Assembly (NCBI GenBank): GCA_021850375.1
Contig: JAJZLZ010000042.1
Location: 1 to 9,510, forward strand
Source: Microcaldota archaeon
GTDB taxonomy: Archaea; Micrarchaeota; Micrarchaeia; Micrarchaeales; Micrarchaeaceae
Length of the DNA: 9,510 nucleotides
Direction of reading: 5' to 3'
The stretch's first letter is position 1. The number at the start of each line of letters is the position of its first letter. This document shows, piece by piece, positions 1 to 7,189 of the stretch. The notes under the pieces are model-generated. The model was not told the DNA's origin and did not search any database. It was given only the letters and a program-made list of their open reading frames with translations. A program made the translations under genes and the position numbers.

Positions 1-46
1 AATTTTGATGCTTTAATATCTTTTCATACGCATCAAGATGCCATAA

Positions 47-73
47 AATGCCTTAAAAATATAACAAGGCATT
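47..73 (-). terminator. Hairpin plus T-run after the DUF981-like gene
   Basis: A perfect 8-bp inverted repeat (AATGCCTT at 47-54, AAGGCATT at 66-73, 11-nt loop) begins at the stop codon of the minus-strand membrane gene. Read on the minus strand, it is followed by TTTT. This matches a hairpin/oligo-T terminator. Archaeal termination mostly depends on the T-run, so the hairpin may instead be a 3'-end stabiliser. A second short palindrome (GCATC-AA-GATGC, 30-41) lies just beyond. Confidence 0.5.
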
Positions 74-687
74 CATGGTGGGCTTGAAAGGTGGCTTGGC
101 AATGCCATAACTCCTGTGAATGCTGCCAAAACTACGCCTGCAAAGATAAAGAACCAGAACAGATACAATGCGACGCTCCACATCACAGACGGATTCTTCT
201 TAGCGCCGGGAAGCGTATCAAGTATTAGCGTTACAGGATATGCAAGTATGCCTGCAAATCCAAATGACACATAAAGTGCAAAGAGCGCGAGCGGAGATTG
301 GGTTAATCCAGCTTTATATCCCGAGTATCCGTAGTAAAAGAGCATGATCCCTGTGAATAGCGCAAGTATGCCGATATAGCTCAATTTGTTTTTGTATGCG
401 CTAGATACTACAAATCCGAGCGTTATTATGCCGAGCATTACATAGGGATCGTAAAATAAGATATTGTAGCTGCCCGGAAGCGGCCAGGTTATCTCACCAA
501 TTAGGGCCATTATGAATATAAAAATGCCAAGAATCGCAAGCGGCACAATGCCAGGGGTTATGCGATCGTAGACATTCTTGGTGCCACGCTTTTTGTAGTC
601 ATAGTATATGCCTATTGTCATATACAGCATTAAAATTCCAAAGAATGCAATTGAAAAGAGCTCGATTGCCAGATTGTCTATAAACAT
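73..687 (-). CDS. Six-TM membrane protein, DUF981-like
   Basis: This 204-aa integral membrane protein is predicted to have about six hydrophobic helices, near residues 6-29, 45-68, 81-99, 103-122, 131-156 and 168-196. Short charged loops (YKKRGTKN after helix 1, GAKKNP before helix 6) are consistent with cytoplasmic positive-inside loops. There is no cleavable signal peptide and no recognisable catalytic or ligand motif. The N-terminal FIDNLAIEL segment, the size and the helix layout recall the archaeal DUF981 family, whose function is unknown. I base that on recollection, not a search. The ATG at 685-687 is preceded by a weak GGT element and a good TATA box, so the gene probably has its own promoter although it follows the NHLRC2-like gene. 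A hairpin with a T-run lies at its 3' end. Confidence 0.75.
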   Translation of the reverse strand: MFIDNLAIELFSIAFFGILMLYMTIGIYYDYKKRGTKNVYDRITPGIVPLAILGIFIFIMALIGEITWPLPGSYNILFYDPYVMLGIITLGFVVSSAYKNKLSYIGILALFTGIMLFYYGYSGYKAGLTQSPLALFALYVSFGFAGILAYPVTLILDTLPGAKKNPSVMWSVALYLFWFFIFAGVVLAAFTGVMALPSHLSSPP

Positions 688-718
688 ACTACCAACCCAA
701 TAATAATCATACTGTGCG

Positions 719-726
719 AATATAAA
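719..726 (-). promoter_or_regulatory. TATA box for the DUF981-like gene
   Basis: On the minus strand TTTATATT lies about 35 bp before the ATG at 687. A start about 25 bp downstream of the box centre would give a leader of roughly 10 nt. The element sits in the 66-bp gap after the NHLRC2-like gene, so the membrane gene can be transcribed independently. Confidence 0.45.
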
Positions 727-753
727 CGTTGCTATAACCCTAGAATACCTAAA

Positions 754-2256
754 TTATCTTGCGTTGTCAAATGTGAATTCTATTGTTTTAAGGATATTCT
801 TAGTCATGTCATATACTCGTATCAGATGGTTGTTGGTGTCTGCTATATACAATTTGTCCTCTGCGTATTTGACATCGGATGGTTCATACAATTCAAGGGT
901 GTCGCACTCGTTGCTTGAGTAGTCGCAAAAAGATTGCTCTGATTTTTTTGCAATAATGGTGCTTACAATGCCGCTCAAGAGGTCTATTTTTCGTATCGCA
1001 TGATTGTAGGTGTCTGCAACGTATATTTTATTTATCTCTGCGCATATGCCTAGGGGGTGCTGGAATTTGGCGCTTGATATGTCGCCATCAAGGTACCCGA
1101 AGTTAAATAGCCCATTTCCTACAATTGTAGCTACACTCATATCTGCCATGTTTATGTCGCGTATAGATGAGGACTCGCTGTCTGCAACGTATAGGTGCTC
1201 CATCGATTCGGATATGCCGCTAGGCTGGGCAAACTCCACCTTCTCTCCCTTCCCGTTGGATATACCCTCAATCCCGTTGCCAGCTATGGGATGGACGCTA
1301 TTTGTATTAGGATTTAGCTCCCATATCTGGTGCGACCCTGCCATCGCAATGTAAATTCTTCCTTTAGAGTATACAATGTCCCAGGGGGAGTTAAGCGCAG
1401 CATCCTTTCCAATGCCTCCCAGGGTCGGCCATTCCTGCTCCTTTCCCGTCCCTGCCAGCGTTTTAACAGTGCCATCCAAAAGGGATAATTCTCTTATTGT
1501 GTGGTTTGCGCTGTCTGCAACATATAATTTGTCCTCTGATGCCCATGCTACTCCCTGTGGGGAATTGAATGCTGCAAGTTCAAATTGCCCGTCAATATTT
1601 CCCGCCTGCATATTCCCTGCAATCCTCACGACCCTAAACGTACCGCGCTCTGCTATAATTATGCGGTTATTTCCGCTGTCACTAATCGCCATATACTTAA
1701 GGGAGGGCGAGAAGGCAATCTTGGATGGGTAGTATAGAAGAGATGTCGGCCGGCTGCGTTTGTATGCCACAGGGGCATCAAACCTCTTGAGGCTGCCATC
1801 CGATGAATGTTTTTCTATAATCTCATCAATTATGCTACATATTCTGTCTATCTGGCCTTCTCCTGAGTGCTTAAAGACTATTTTTCCGTTAGGATCTATT
1901 ATAAAAATTGTTGGCCATCCAGATGCGCCGTAGCTCTTCCATAACATCATGTTGTTGTCGACCACGACGGGGTGGGATATGTCATAGCGCATAATCGCGT
2001 TTTCTATATTCTTCGGATCCGCCTCGTTTTTGAACTTTGCGCTGTGTATACCGATGAATACTACCGGGCGGCCGGCGTATTTTTCCTCAAGCTTCTTTAG
2101 TTCTGCGGCCATGTGCACGCAGTTTATGCAGCAGTACGTCCAGAAATCTATAACAATTATGCTGCCTTTGAGCAAATTAAGACTTAGCGGCTCTTGCAAA
2201 TTTAGCCATATGAGCCCTGAAGGAAACTCCGGCGCGCTCTTGTCAAATAAACCTAT
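754..2256 (-). CDS. NHLRC2-like thioredoxin-fold/NHL beta-propeller protein
   Basis: This protein of about 500 aa has an N-terminal thioredoxin/TlpA-like domain (about residues 1-150) and a C-terminal six-bladed NHL propeller. The order and motifs are those of NHLRC2-type proteins: PEFPSGLIWLN, then WTYCCINC with active CxxC C43-I-N-C46, then IHSAKF, then GWPT with the likely cis-Pro at 115. NHL strands of the form (L/I)Y(V/I)AD-x-x-N-H-x-I-R recur near 187-205, 243-260, 300-316, 355-371, 410-427 and 468-485. No signal peptide or TM helix is visible, so it is probably cytoplasmic and acts in thiol-disulfide chemistry, with the propeller as a docking surface. The substrate is unknown. The usual start choice would be TTG at 2197-2199, but conserved family sequence continues 19 codons upstream. 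That stretch has no ATG, GTG or TTG. AUA at 2254-2256, 4 nt after AGGTGA, is the best start. It overlaps the ClC stop, which implies translational coupling. Confidence 0.88.
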   Translation of the reverse strand: MGLFDKSAPEFPSGLIWLNLQEPLSLNLLKGSIIVIDFWTYCCINCVHMAAELKKLEEKYAGRPVVFIGIHSAKFKNEADPKNIENAIMRYDISHPVVVDNNMMLWKSYGASGWPTIFIIDPNGKIVFKHSGEGQIDRICSIIDEIIEKHSSDGSLKRFDAPVAYKRSRPTSLLYYPSKIAFSPSLKYMAISDSGNNRIIIAERGTFRVVRIAGNMQAGNIDGQFELAAFNSPQGVAWASEDKLYVADSANHTIRELSLLDGTVKTLAGTGKEQEWPTLGGIGKDAALNSPWDIVYSKGRIYIAMAGSHQIWELNPNTNSVHPIAGNGIEGISNGKGEKVEFAQPSGISESMEHLYVADSESSSIRDINMADMSVATIVGNGLFNFGYLDGDISSAKFQHPLGICAEINKIYVADTYNHAIRKIDLLSGIVSTIIAKKSEQSFCDYSSNECDTLELYEPSDVKYAEDKLYIADTNNHLIRVYDMTKNILKTIEFTFDNAR

Positions 2257-4040
2257 TTACTCACCTTTTTATTAGTAACACTCTCAAATTCATTAAGTAT
2301 GTCACGCATGCGCACAAAACCCATATATCTGCCGTTTTCAACTACGGGACATATCATAACGCCATTTTCTATCATAAACTTCCATGCGCTCTCCGCAGTG
2401 TCGTTTAGCTTGATGTAGCATTTTTTGGTACCTATCATTTTAGATATCCTTCCGGTGCGATCAGTACTTTCTAGTGCATCAGAGAGCTTTAGCAGGCCTA
2501 AAAGCCTGCTATTCTTGGAAATAGGTATTGCGTTAAGAGAGCTGCGCTTCATAAAAGACACTGCATCATATACCTTATCAGAAGGCGACAAAGAGAATGC
2601 ATTTAACATCTCTTTTTTTATACGTATATTGGTTATCACCGGTACTCTATAGTCATTTATGTGTGCGGGTGAGTCTTTTCTAGTTGCCACCTGAGATCTG
2701 TATATGGATTTTTCTCCAGATACTATGTATGCAACAGCGATTGATATCATAGCGAATGGGAGCAGCATGAGAGTGCCGGTCATCTCGCTGACCATCATAG
2801 TTACTGCTATTGGCACCTTGCCTGCGGCTCCAAAGAATGAGAGCATTGAAACTATGGCAAGCGGAAGTATGTATATAGTTGATATCATTGAAGGGAGCAG
2901 TATGTGCATGATCAGAGCTATAGCAACTCCAAATGATGCGCCGGCGAACATGCCCGGTGCGAACACGCCTCCAGATCCTCCAGATCCAATTGATAGTGAT
3001 GTCGCTATTATCTTGACGATAGCAAGCAGGAAGAAGAATACAAACAGCGGCATGCCGTATGTGTTAACAAATGCCGCAAGATTGCCGCTCATCATAAGCT
3101 GCACCCACCCATATCCTATCCCTAGAACCTGAGGGAATGCGAGTGCGAAAATAGACATTATTGCCGCGCCTATTGCTGGCTTGAACATGTTGTTTACTTT
3201 AATTTTTCTGAAAAGATCGTGTATTCCGTAAAATATGCGTATATATAGGCGCGAAAAGAGACCCGACATAAATCCGATTGCTATAAATGCGATTATCCCT
3301 ACTGCGTTAAATAAGAACGGCAGTATACTCTCTATCTGCGGTGCATTAAAGCCAAAGATGGGGTTGTATCCGGTGAACGCCCCAAAAATTAAAAAGCCAA
3401 TGGAGCTTGCGATTATAGAAGGGAATATTGTTTCCACCTCCATGTCGCGCTTATAGAGTACTTCGGCAGATAGCAGTGCGCCTCCAAACGGCGCTTTAAA
3501 GATAGCGCCTATTCCAGAGCCTACGGCGATTGCAGTCATGAGCCTTTTATCATTCTCATTAATATCTATGAATTTTCCTATTATTGATCCTATTCCTGCA
3601 GATACCTGCGCAGTTGGCCCTTCCCTTCCCGCGCTGCCTCCAGAGCCTATAGTTATTGCGGAGGATATTAGCTTTACAAATGGCACGCGCGCCCGTACCT
3701 CCCCGTTGCTGTTGTGAAATGCGGATATTGCGGCATCGGTGCCGTGCCCCTCAGTCTCAGGCGCAAGGCCGTAGACAATAATCCCGCTGAGCAGTCCGCC
3801 GGCGACAAGTATTATTGGTATCATATATGGCCGCGCCATCTTGTATACATATGTGAGCGAGCCTCCTTCGCCTAATGGGGTTGGTGCACTATAGCCTGCT
3901 ATTTCGAACAATAATAAGTGCGTAACGTATACTATTGCATAGTATATAAGAAGTGATGATATGCCTACAACTATACCTAAAATCACTCCAATAACTGCCC
4001 ATTTTTTGTAGTAGTCAAGATTTCGTAATTTTAACAGCAT
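2253..4040 (-). CDS. ClC-family chloride channel/transporter with CBS pair
   Basis: This 595-aa integral membrane protein of the ClC family moves chloride or other anions across the cytoplasmic membrane. The transport domain spans about 10-450. Family signatures are clear: TEGHGTDA (96-103) replaces the classic GSGIP loop, GREGP (138-142) carries the gating glutamate E140, GGVFAPGMF (357-365) is the third anion-binding loop, and Y447 is a good candidate for the central tyrosine. Residues 478-525 and 535-588 form two CBS domains, a cytoplasmic regulatory module that often binds adenine nucleotides. Aligning GGALLSAEV with AGILFIIEE of E. coli ClcA puts Val194 at the internal proton-glutamate position, as in channel-type ClCs. 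Channel activity is therefore possible but unproven. The ATG at 4038-4040 lies within an inverted repeat close to a TATA box, so the mRNA may be almost leaderless. The stop overlaps the next gene. Confidence 0.95.
   Translation of the reverse strand: MLLKLRNLDYYKKWAVIGVILGIVVGISSLLIYYAIVYVTHLLLFEIAGYSAPTPLGEGGSLTYVYKMARPYMIPIILVAGGLLSGIIVYGLAPETEGHGTDAAISAFHNSNGEVRARVPFVKLISSAITIGSGGSAGREGPTAQVSAGIGSIIGKFIDINENDKRLMTAIAVGSGIGAIFKAPFGGALLSAEVLYKRDMEVETIFPSIIASSIGFLIFGAFTGYNPIFGFNAPQIESILPFLFNAVGIIAFIAIGFMSGLFSRLYIRIFYGIHDLFRKIKVNNMFKPAIGAAIMSIFALAFPQVLGIGYGWVQLMMSGNLAAFVNTYGMPLFVFFFLLAIVKIIATSLSIGSGGSGGVFAPGMFAGASFGVAIALIMHILLPSMISTIYILPLAIVSMLSFFGAAGKVPIAVTMMVSEMTGTLMLLPFAMISIAVAYIVSGEKSIYRSQVATRKDSPAHINDYRVPVITNIRIKKEMLNAFSLSPSDKVYDAVSFMKRSSLNAIPISKNSRLLGLLKLSDALESTDRTGRISKMIGTKKCYIKLNDTAESAWKFMIENGVMICPVVENGRYMGFVRMRDILNEFESVTNKKVSK
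2261..2266 (-). promoter_or_regulatory. Shine-Dalgarno site supporting an AUA start
   Basis: AGGTGA on the minus strand (TCACCT on the plus strand) is a six-base match to the archaeal Shine-Dalgarno consensus. It ends 4 nt before the ATA codon at 2254-2256. No comparable site precedes the in-frame TTG at 2197-2199. The site lies inside the last codons of the ClC gene, so it favours reinitiation at the overlapping ATAG, in which ATA is the start and TAG the upstream stop. Confidence 0.5.
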
Positions 4041-4056
4041 GTATTAAAGATACATG
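4038..4056. repeat. Perfect inverted repeat over the ClC start codon
   Basis: CATGTAT (4038-4044), a 5-bp spacer and ATACATG (4050-4056) form a perfect 7-bp dyad that includes the ClC ATG. It lies between the TATA box and the start, where bound repressor would block transcription. It contains ATGT-N9-ACAT, close to the ATGT-N8-ACAT operator described for PadR-family regulators, and a PadR gene is present at 7235. If the transcript starts upstream of the dyad, the RNA could also fold and hide the start codon. Confidence 0.45.
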
Positions 4057-4062
4057 AAATAC

Positions 4063-4073
4063 TATTTAATTAT
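4063..4073 (-). promoter_or_regulatory. TATA box for ClC/NHLRC2-like operon
   Basis: The minus strand reads TAATTAAATAG here, an AT-rich TATA-like element. Its centre is about 27 bp from the ClC ATG at 4040, so transcription would begin within a few bases of the start codon and give a nearly leaderless mRNA. No Shine-Dalgarno site is seen before this ATG, which agrees with that. Confidence 0.45.
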
Positions 4074-4080
4074 TTTGCAT

Positions 4081-4095
4081 AATGTAAAAACACAA
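4081..4095 (-). terminator. Oligo-T stretch after the ERCC4 nuclease gene
   Basis: On the minus strand GTTGTGTTTTTACATT begins about 10 nt after the nuclease stop codon (4105-4107). A TTTTT run in a T-rich context is the typical archaeal intrinsic termination signal. No strong hairpin is needed or seen. It would separate the block-2 transcript from the ClC promoter just downstream. Confidence 0.4.
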
Positions 4096-4104
4096 CAGCC
4101 AAAT

Positions 4105-4749
4105 CTACTGCTTGTTATACTCCCCGCTCAATGCATCGCGTATCCTGCCTGCCTTGGCCTCCCCTATTTTATCAATTGCCATCAGCTCTTCTGTGCTGGC
4201 GTTTGCTATAGCGCGTATGCTGCCGAATCGTTCAAGCAAACGCTTAGATATTAAAGGGCCAACTCCTGGTATGTTTCCCACTATACGCTCTTTGTATTGG
4301 TCTGATGTGAATACCCTTGCGCTTCCTTTGTATGTTAAAAGCGATATCTTAGAGTCTAATTCGTGCTTTAGCAAATAATGCAAAATTTCTGCTGTGCCCT
4401 TCGGGTCGCTGGTGTATACTACTAATATTTTATAATCAATGTAAATAGAAGCTATCGTTCCGTTTATCACATTGCCATGGAGCCTATGTAATTTCTCATC
4501 TCCCTCTATTAAAAGCATAGGGCATTCATACGCATCATGCAGGCGCGCAAGCTGCTCAAAGAGCCTGCCGTTTATAATAGAGCTCTCGAAGTCCTGAATA
4601 GTCTTGCGCTCTATGCAAACCCTATCCGATAACGCATAGTCGCCGACAGGCAGCATCGCCTCCTTAATCAAAACGCCAGCGGATCTAAGCCCATCTATTA
4701 TCGTATCGTTGCGCTCCCTGCTGTCTATTATTATGGATAGACTCTCCAT
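4105..4749 (-). CDS. XPF/ERCC4-type structure-specific DNA nuclease, helicase-free
   Basis: This 214-aa protein belongs to the archaeal short XPF (Mus81/XPF/Hef nuclease) family, which cuts branched DNA such as 3' flaps and stalled-fork structures. The ERCC4 nuclease domain covers about 4-140. It has the signature DSRER (9-13), GDY (36-38) and ERKTIQD (47-53), so the metal-binding GDXnERKX3D core is intact. A tandem helix-hairpin-helix follows: IPGVGPLISKRLLERF (160-175) and IDKIGEAKAGRIRDAL (192-207), used for dimerisation and DNA binding. There is no N-terminal helicase as in euryarchaeal Hef. The C terminus ends soon after the HhH domain, and no PCNA-interaction motif is obvious there, unlike many crenarchaeal XPFs. 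The ATG lies 2 bp after the stop of the membrane-protein gene, so the two are probably cotranscribed although no functional link is evident. Confidence 0.93.
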   Translation of the reverse strand: MESLSIIIDSRERNDTIIDGLRSAGVLIKEAMLPVGDYALSDRVCIERKTIQDFESSIINGRLFEQLARLHDAYECPMLLIEGDEKLHRLHGNVINGTIASIYIDYKILVVYTSDPKGTAEILHYLLKHELDSKISLLTYKGSARVFTSDQYKERIVGNIPGVGPLISKRLLERFGSIRAIANASTEELMAIDKIGEAKAGRIRDALSGEYNKQ

Positions 4750-4751
4750 GC

Positions 4752-7040
4752 CTACGACCTTGAGAATGATATATCCGCTACTGATATTGGGTCGTTTGAA
4801 TACTCTTTGATGAAAAAGATGCTAGAGCCTATAGGTCCTGATGGGAGAAGCGCATTGATTTTGTATTGCTTAAGGGATTTGCCAACTAAAATCGTGCCTA
4901 TCGCCTCCGTTTTGTTGCCTACAAGCTCTGCAAGCGTCATATTCTCCGGCGAGGCGGCGCTCGCATATAAGCTAATTGTGGTATTTATGTAATCTATTGC
5001 GTATGCGGATGATGCGGCGGATTGGTTTTGATACGGCGAATATACTACAACTGCGCCAGGCCCGCTGGGATGCCACTCAGTTATTGCGCTCCCGTTCACA
5101 AATGCCGCAGTTCCGTTCCAGTATTTTATGACAGGGTATGCCACATAGCTTTTGTATATTGAATTGTACACCGCACTTTTTGTGCTAAAAGTCGCAGTCT
5201 GGTTGTCGTTTTGAATCGGTGCGCCGAAGAGCTCTATTAGATATACTCCAATGCTGTCAAGTTCTGACGCGTTGTACGCCTTCTTGTTTAAGATTACGTA
5301 GCTTGTGCCGTAGTTGTATAATGTGAGCAGCGTCTCATTTGATATATTCTGATATATAGGGGATGAATAATCAAGGCTGCCCGTGTTTTGCAGATTATAT
5401 GCCTGCACCACTAGCGGCAGATTGTATAAGAGCGTGTATTGGGAGCTGTTTTGAACCCCGATGTATCCTCCGACTATCGGCGCATGGGATATTGAGGTGT
5501 AGTATGTGCCAGATGCCATGTAATAATACGGGTTTGTAGTGTTTGTAGGCAGAGCAGGAAGGGATAGTACCGAAAAATTGGATGCATGCGGCAGAAGGCT
5601 GTATATTTTTGGAGGATTAATTGACGTGTATGAAATGCTATTTGTAGCAAGAAATGGCACATAGAAGTCAAGTATTATCGCCACAATCACCAGAAGCGTT
5701 ATGGCGTATGCTAAATAGCTGCGGTTTTTAATCCCAATATGGCCGTTAAAGTGTGCCTTCAAGATCTCTTTGAACCCCATTGCAGAGAGGATTCCAAGGG
5801 CCATAGTAAATAGCACGAAGAATGTTTCCGGGTATGCAACGCCCACTATTGGCATGTGTAGATATGCGAGGTATGCGCCTGGCAAAAAGTTAAATCCAAG
5901 AGTCATTATTGCGGCGATTATTGCCGAAACTGCCAGCCAAATTGAAGATTTGCGGTTTTTGTATACTCCATATATAGCTAAAATCAAAGATAAAAAGCCA
6001 ACATACGCCACATCTATTGGTACAAAAGGCACATAGCTGCTTGAATTGGATGCTATTTGAAGGTCATATATTTGCAGTGAGCTATGTAGTGGATTTAGAT
6101 AAGATGCTATGCTAAAAGAGGACAGAGCTCCCTGTGTTATTGCAATGCTGTTATTTATGGTATGGCTGCTTTGAAGCAGCGGAAGATATATTATCGAGCC
6201 AAAGACAAATGCTATGATTGCAAAGAGCAATATATTTGCGGCAAAGCGCAGATTCAATACAAAATAACGTCTTTCTTTTGAAATAATATAGTAGAGTATA
6301 ATTCCGATGAGCGCAAACAGCGCCATTTGGTCCTGCGCTATACTTGCACTAAGCGCCAAAAGTGCAAAAGAAAGCGACATACCGACAATATTCAGGTAGT
6401 CCTTTTGTTTATCTATTGTTTTAAGCGTGAAGTATACAAACAGGGGAAGCCAGAATATCATTATGTTATTTATGCTCCCTGATTGCGATATATGCGCAGA
6501 GCTGAATGCGAAGATTGCACCTGCAACCATAGCAGCTCTCTTATCTTTGATCAAATACTCGGCAAGCAGATACATCGTTGCCCCGCATAGCGCAAAGCTT
6601 AGAATATAGAGCAAATTATATGCCGAAACAACACCTAAAAATCCCAATGCGCCTGCCGTAAATCCAAATTCTATCGGAGTATATCCTGGTTGCAGCGCAG
6701 TGCCTATTGGCCAGTATATCAAATTGGTGTGGAATAATGCGGCATGGTGGAAGAGCGCGTATGTGCTCCACCACGATATCCATAGGTTCATATATGCGTT
6801 ATTGCTAAACCCAAAAACCCTGCCCCCAAATGATGCCATCAGGGGATAGAAGATTACCATGCTTACTATAAGATAGAAGATAAACGCGCTAAGAAAGCTA
6901 TGCTTGCTTATTTTTGATAATGCCCTTTCTAAATTGCCGCCATGCTGCGCTTCTTTTGATCCATCTAACGATGCGTTATGGCTGATGCCACCATGCGCTT
7001 TCTTGTGCTCGTTGTTTTTAATAGGCTCATTTTCTTGCAT
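4752..7040 (-). CDS. Polytopic GT-C-like membrane protein with sequon-rich outer domain
   Basis: This 762-aa protein starts with a hydrophilic, His/Lys-rich cytoplasmic segment (1-45). About 12 hydrophobic helices follow, near 49-69, 120-138, 140-160, 168-187, 192-209, 218-234, 236-254, 265-288, 343-360, 365-386, 403-422 and 440-462. Residues about 463-762 form a soluble tail, presumably outside the cell. The NLWISWW...YWPIG...YNLLY...AGAIFAFS pattern resembles large GT-C-fold membrane glycosyltransferase-like proteins of archaea and Chloroflexi. A lipid-linked sugar transferase role is therefore possible but not shown. The first outer loop (70-119) has no Asp or Glu, whereas GT-C enzymes normally carry a catalytic acid there. 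The tail holds 13 N-x-S/T sequons, suggesting it is heavily N-glycosylated. The ATG at 7038-7040 has only a weak upstream GAGATG. The gene leads a two-gene unit with the ERCC4 nuclease. Confidence 0.75.
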   Translation of the reverse strand: MQENEPIKNNEHKKAHGGISHNASLDGSKEAQHGGNLERALSKISKHSFLSAFIFYLIVSMVIFYPLMASFGGRVFGFSNNAYMNLWISWWSTYALFHHAALFHTNLIYWPIGTALQPGYTPIEFGFTAGALGFLGVVSAYNLLYILSFALCGATMYLLAEYLIKDKRAAMVAGAIFAFSSAHISQSGSINNIMIFWLPLFVYFTLKTIDKQKDYLNIVGMSLSFALLALSASIAQDQMALFALIGIILYYIISKERRYFVLNLRFAANILLFAIIAFVFGSIIYLPLLQSSHTINNSIAITQGALSSFSIASYLNPLHSSLQIYDLQIASNSSSYVPFVPIDVAYVGFLSLILAIYGVYKNRKSSIWLAVSAIIAAIMTLGFNFLPGAYLAYLHMPIVGVAYPETFFVLFTMALGILSAMGFKEILKAHFNGHIGIKNRSYLAYAITLLVIVAIILDFYVPFLATNSISYTSINPPKIYSLLPHASNFSVLSLPALPTNTTNPYYYMASGTYYTSISHAPIVGGYIGVQNSSQYTLLYNLPLVVQAYNLQNTGSLDYSSPIYQNISNETLLTLYNYGTSYVILNKKAYNASELDSIGVYLIELFGAPIQNDNQTATFSTKSAVYNSIYKSYVAYPVIKYWNGTAAFVNGSAITEWHPSGPGAVVVYSPYQNQSAASSAYAIDYINTTISLYASAASPENMTLAELVGNKTEAIGTILVGKSLKQYKINALLPSGPIGSSIFFIKEYSNDPISVADISFSRS

Positions 7041-7072
7041 ATCTACATCTCATTAATTATACAATACACGGC

Positions 7073-7084
7073 ATTTTATATTTT
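7073..7084 (-). promoter_or_regulatory. TATA box for the membrane protein/nuclease unit
   Basis: The minus strand reads AAAATATAAAAT, an archaeal TATA-like box preceded by GC/A-rich sequence that could act as a BRE. Its centre is about 39 bp from the ATG at 7040, predicting a leader of about 13 nt that includes the weak GAGATG site. It shares the 194-bp divergent intergenic region with the PadR promoter. Confidence 0.4.
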
Positions 7085-7179
7085 GCATCAATCTCTTTAA
7101 TAATTGTTATTTTGTTTGTCTTATTTTAATAGTAGAGGCAGTATATGAATAAATGCATCGGTTCTTAGTGAAAGCAAAG

Positions 7180-7189
7180 TTTAATATAT
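7180..7189 (+). promoter_or_regulatory. TATA box and possible operator for padR-like gene
   Basis: GCAAAG followed by TTTAATATAT (7180-7189) resembles a BRE plus TATA box. A start about 25 bp downstream falls near 7210. A symmetric TATATA-ACCTAC-TATATA element (7197-7214) overlaps the predicted start and could be an autoregulatory operator, although AT-richness makes chance symmetry likely. Two further TATATA boxes would also permit leaderless starts closer to the gene. Confidence 0.4.

Noticed and set aside
30..41. Palindrome GCATC-AA-GATGC near the left edge
   Set aside because: The 2-nt centre makes it a poor RNA hairpin, and a 5-bp palindrome is common by chance. The adjacent 8-bp hairpin explains the terminator better.
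2253..2262. Programmed -1 frameshift fusing ClC to the NHLRC2-like protein
   Set aside because: A -1 shift at AGT-AAA-TAG would join the frames, but the AAA codon would re-pair with TAA, a poor slippery site, and both proteins are full-length as separate products. Reinitiation is simpler.
2704..3132. 142-codon plus-strand ORF opposite the ClC gene
   Set aside because: It lies wholly antisense to strongly conserved ClC codons and has Pro/Ile-rich composition typical of a shadow frame. Other plus-strand ORFs at 1010-1354, 1376-1732, 2030-2275, 2425-2652 and 3235-3456 were rejected for the same reason.
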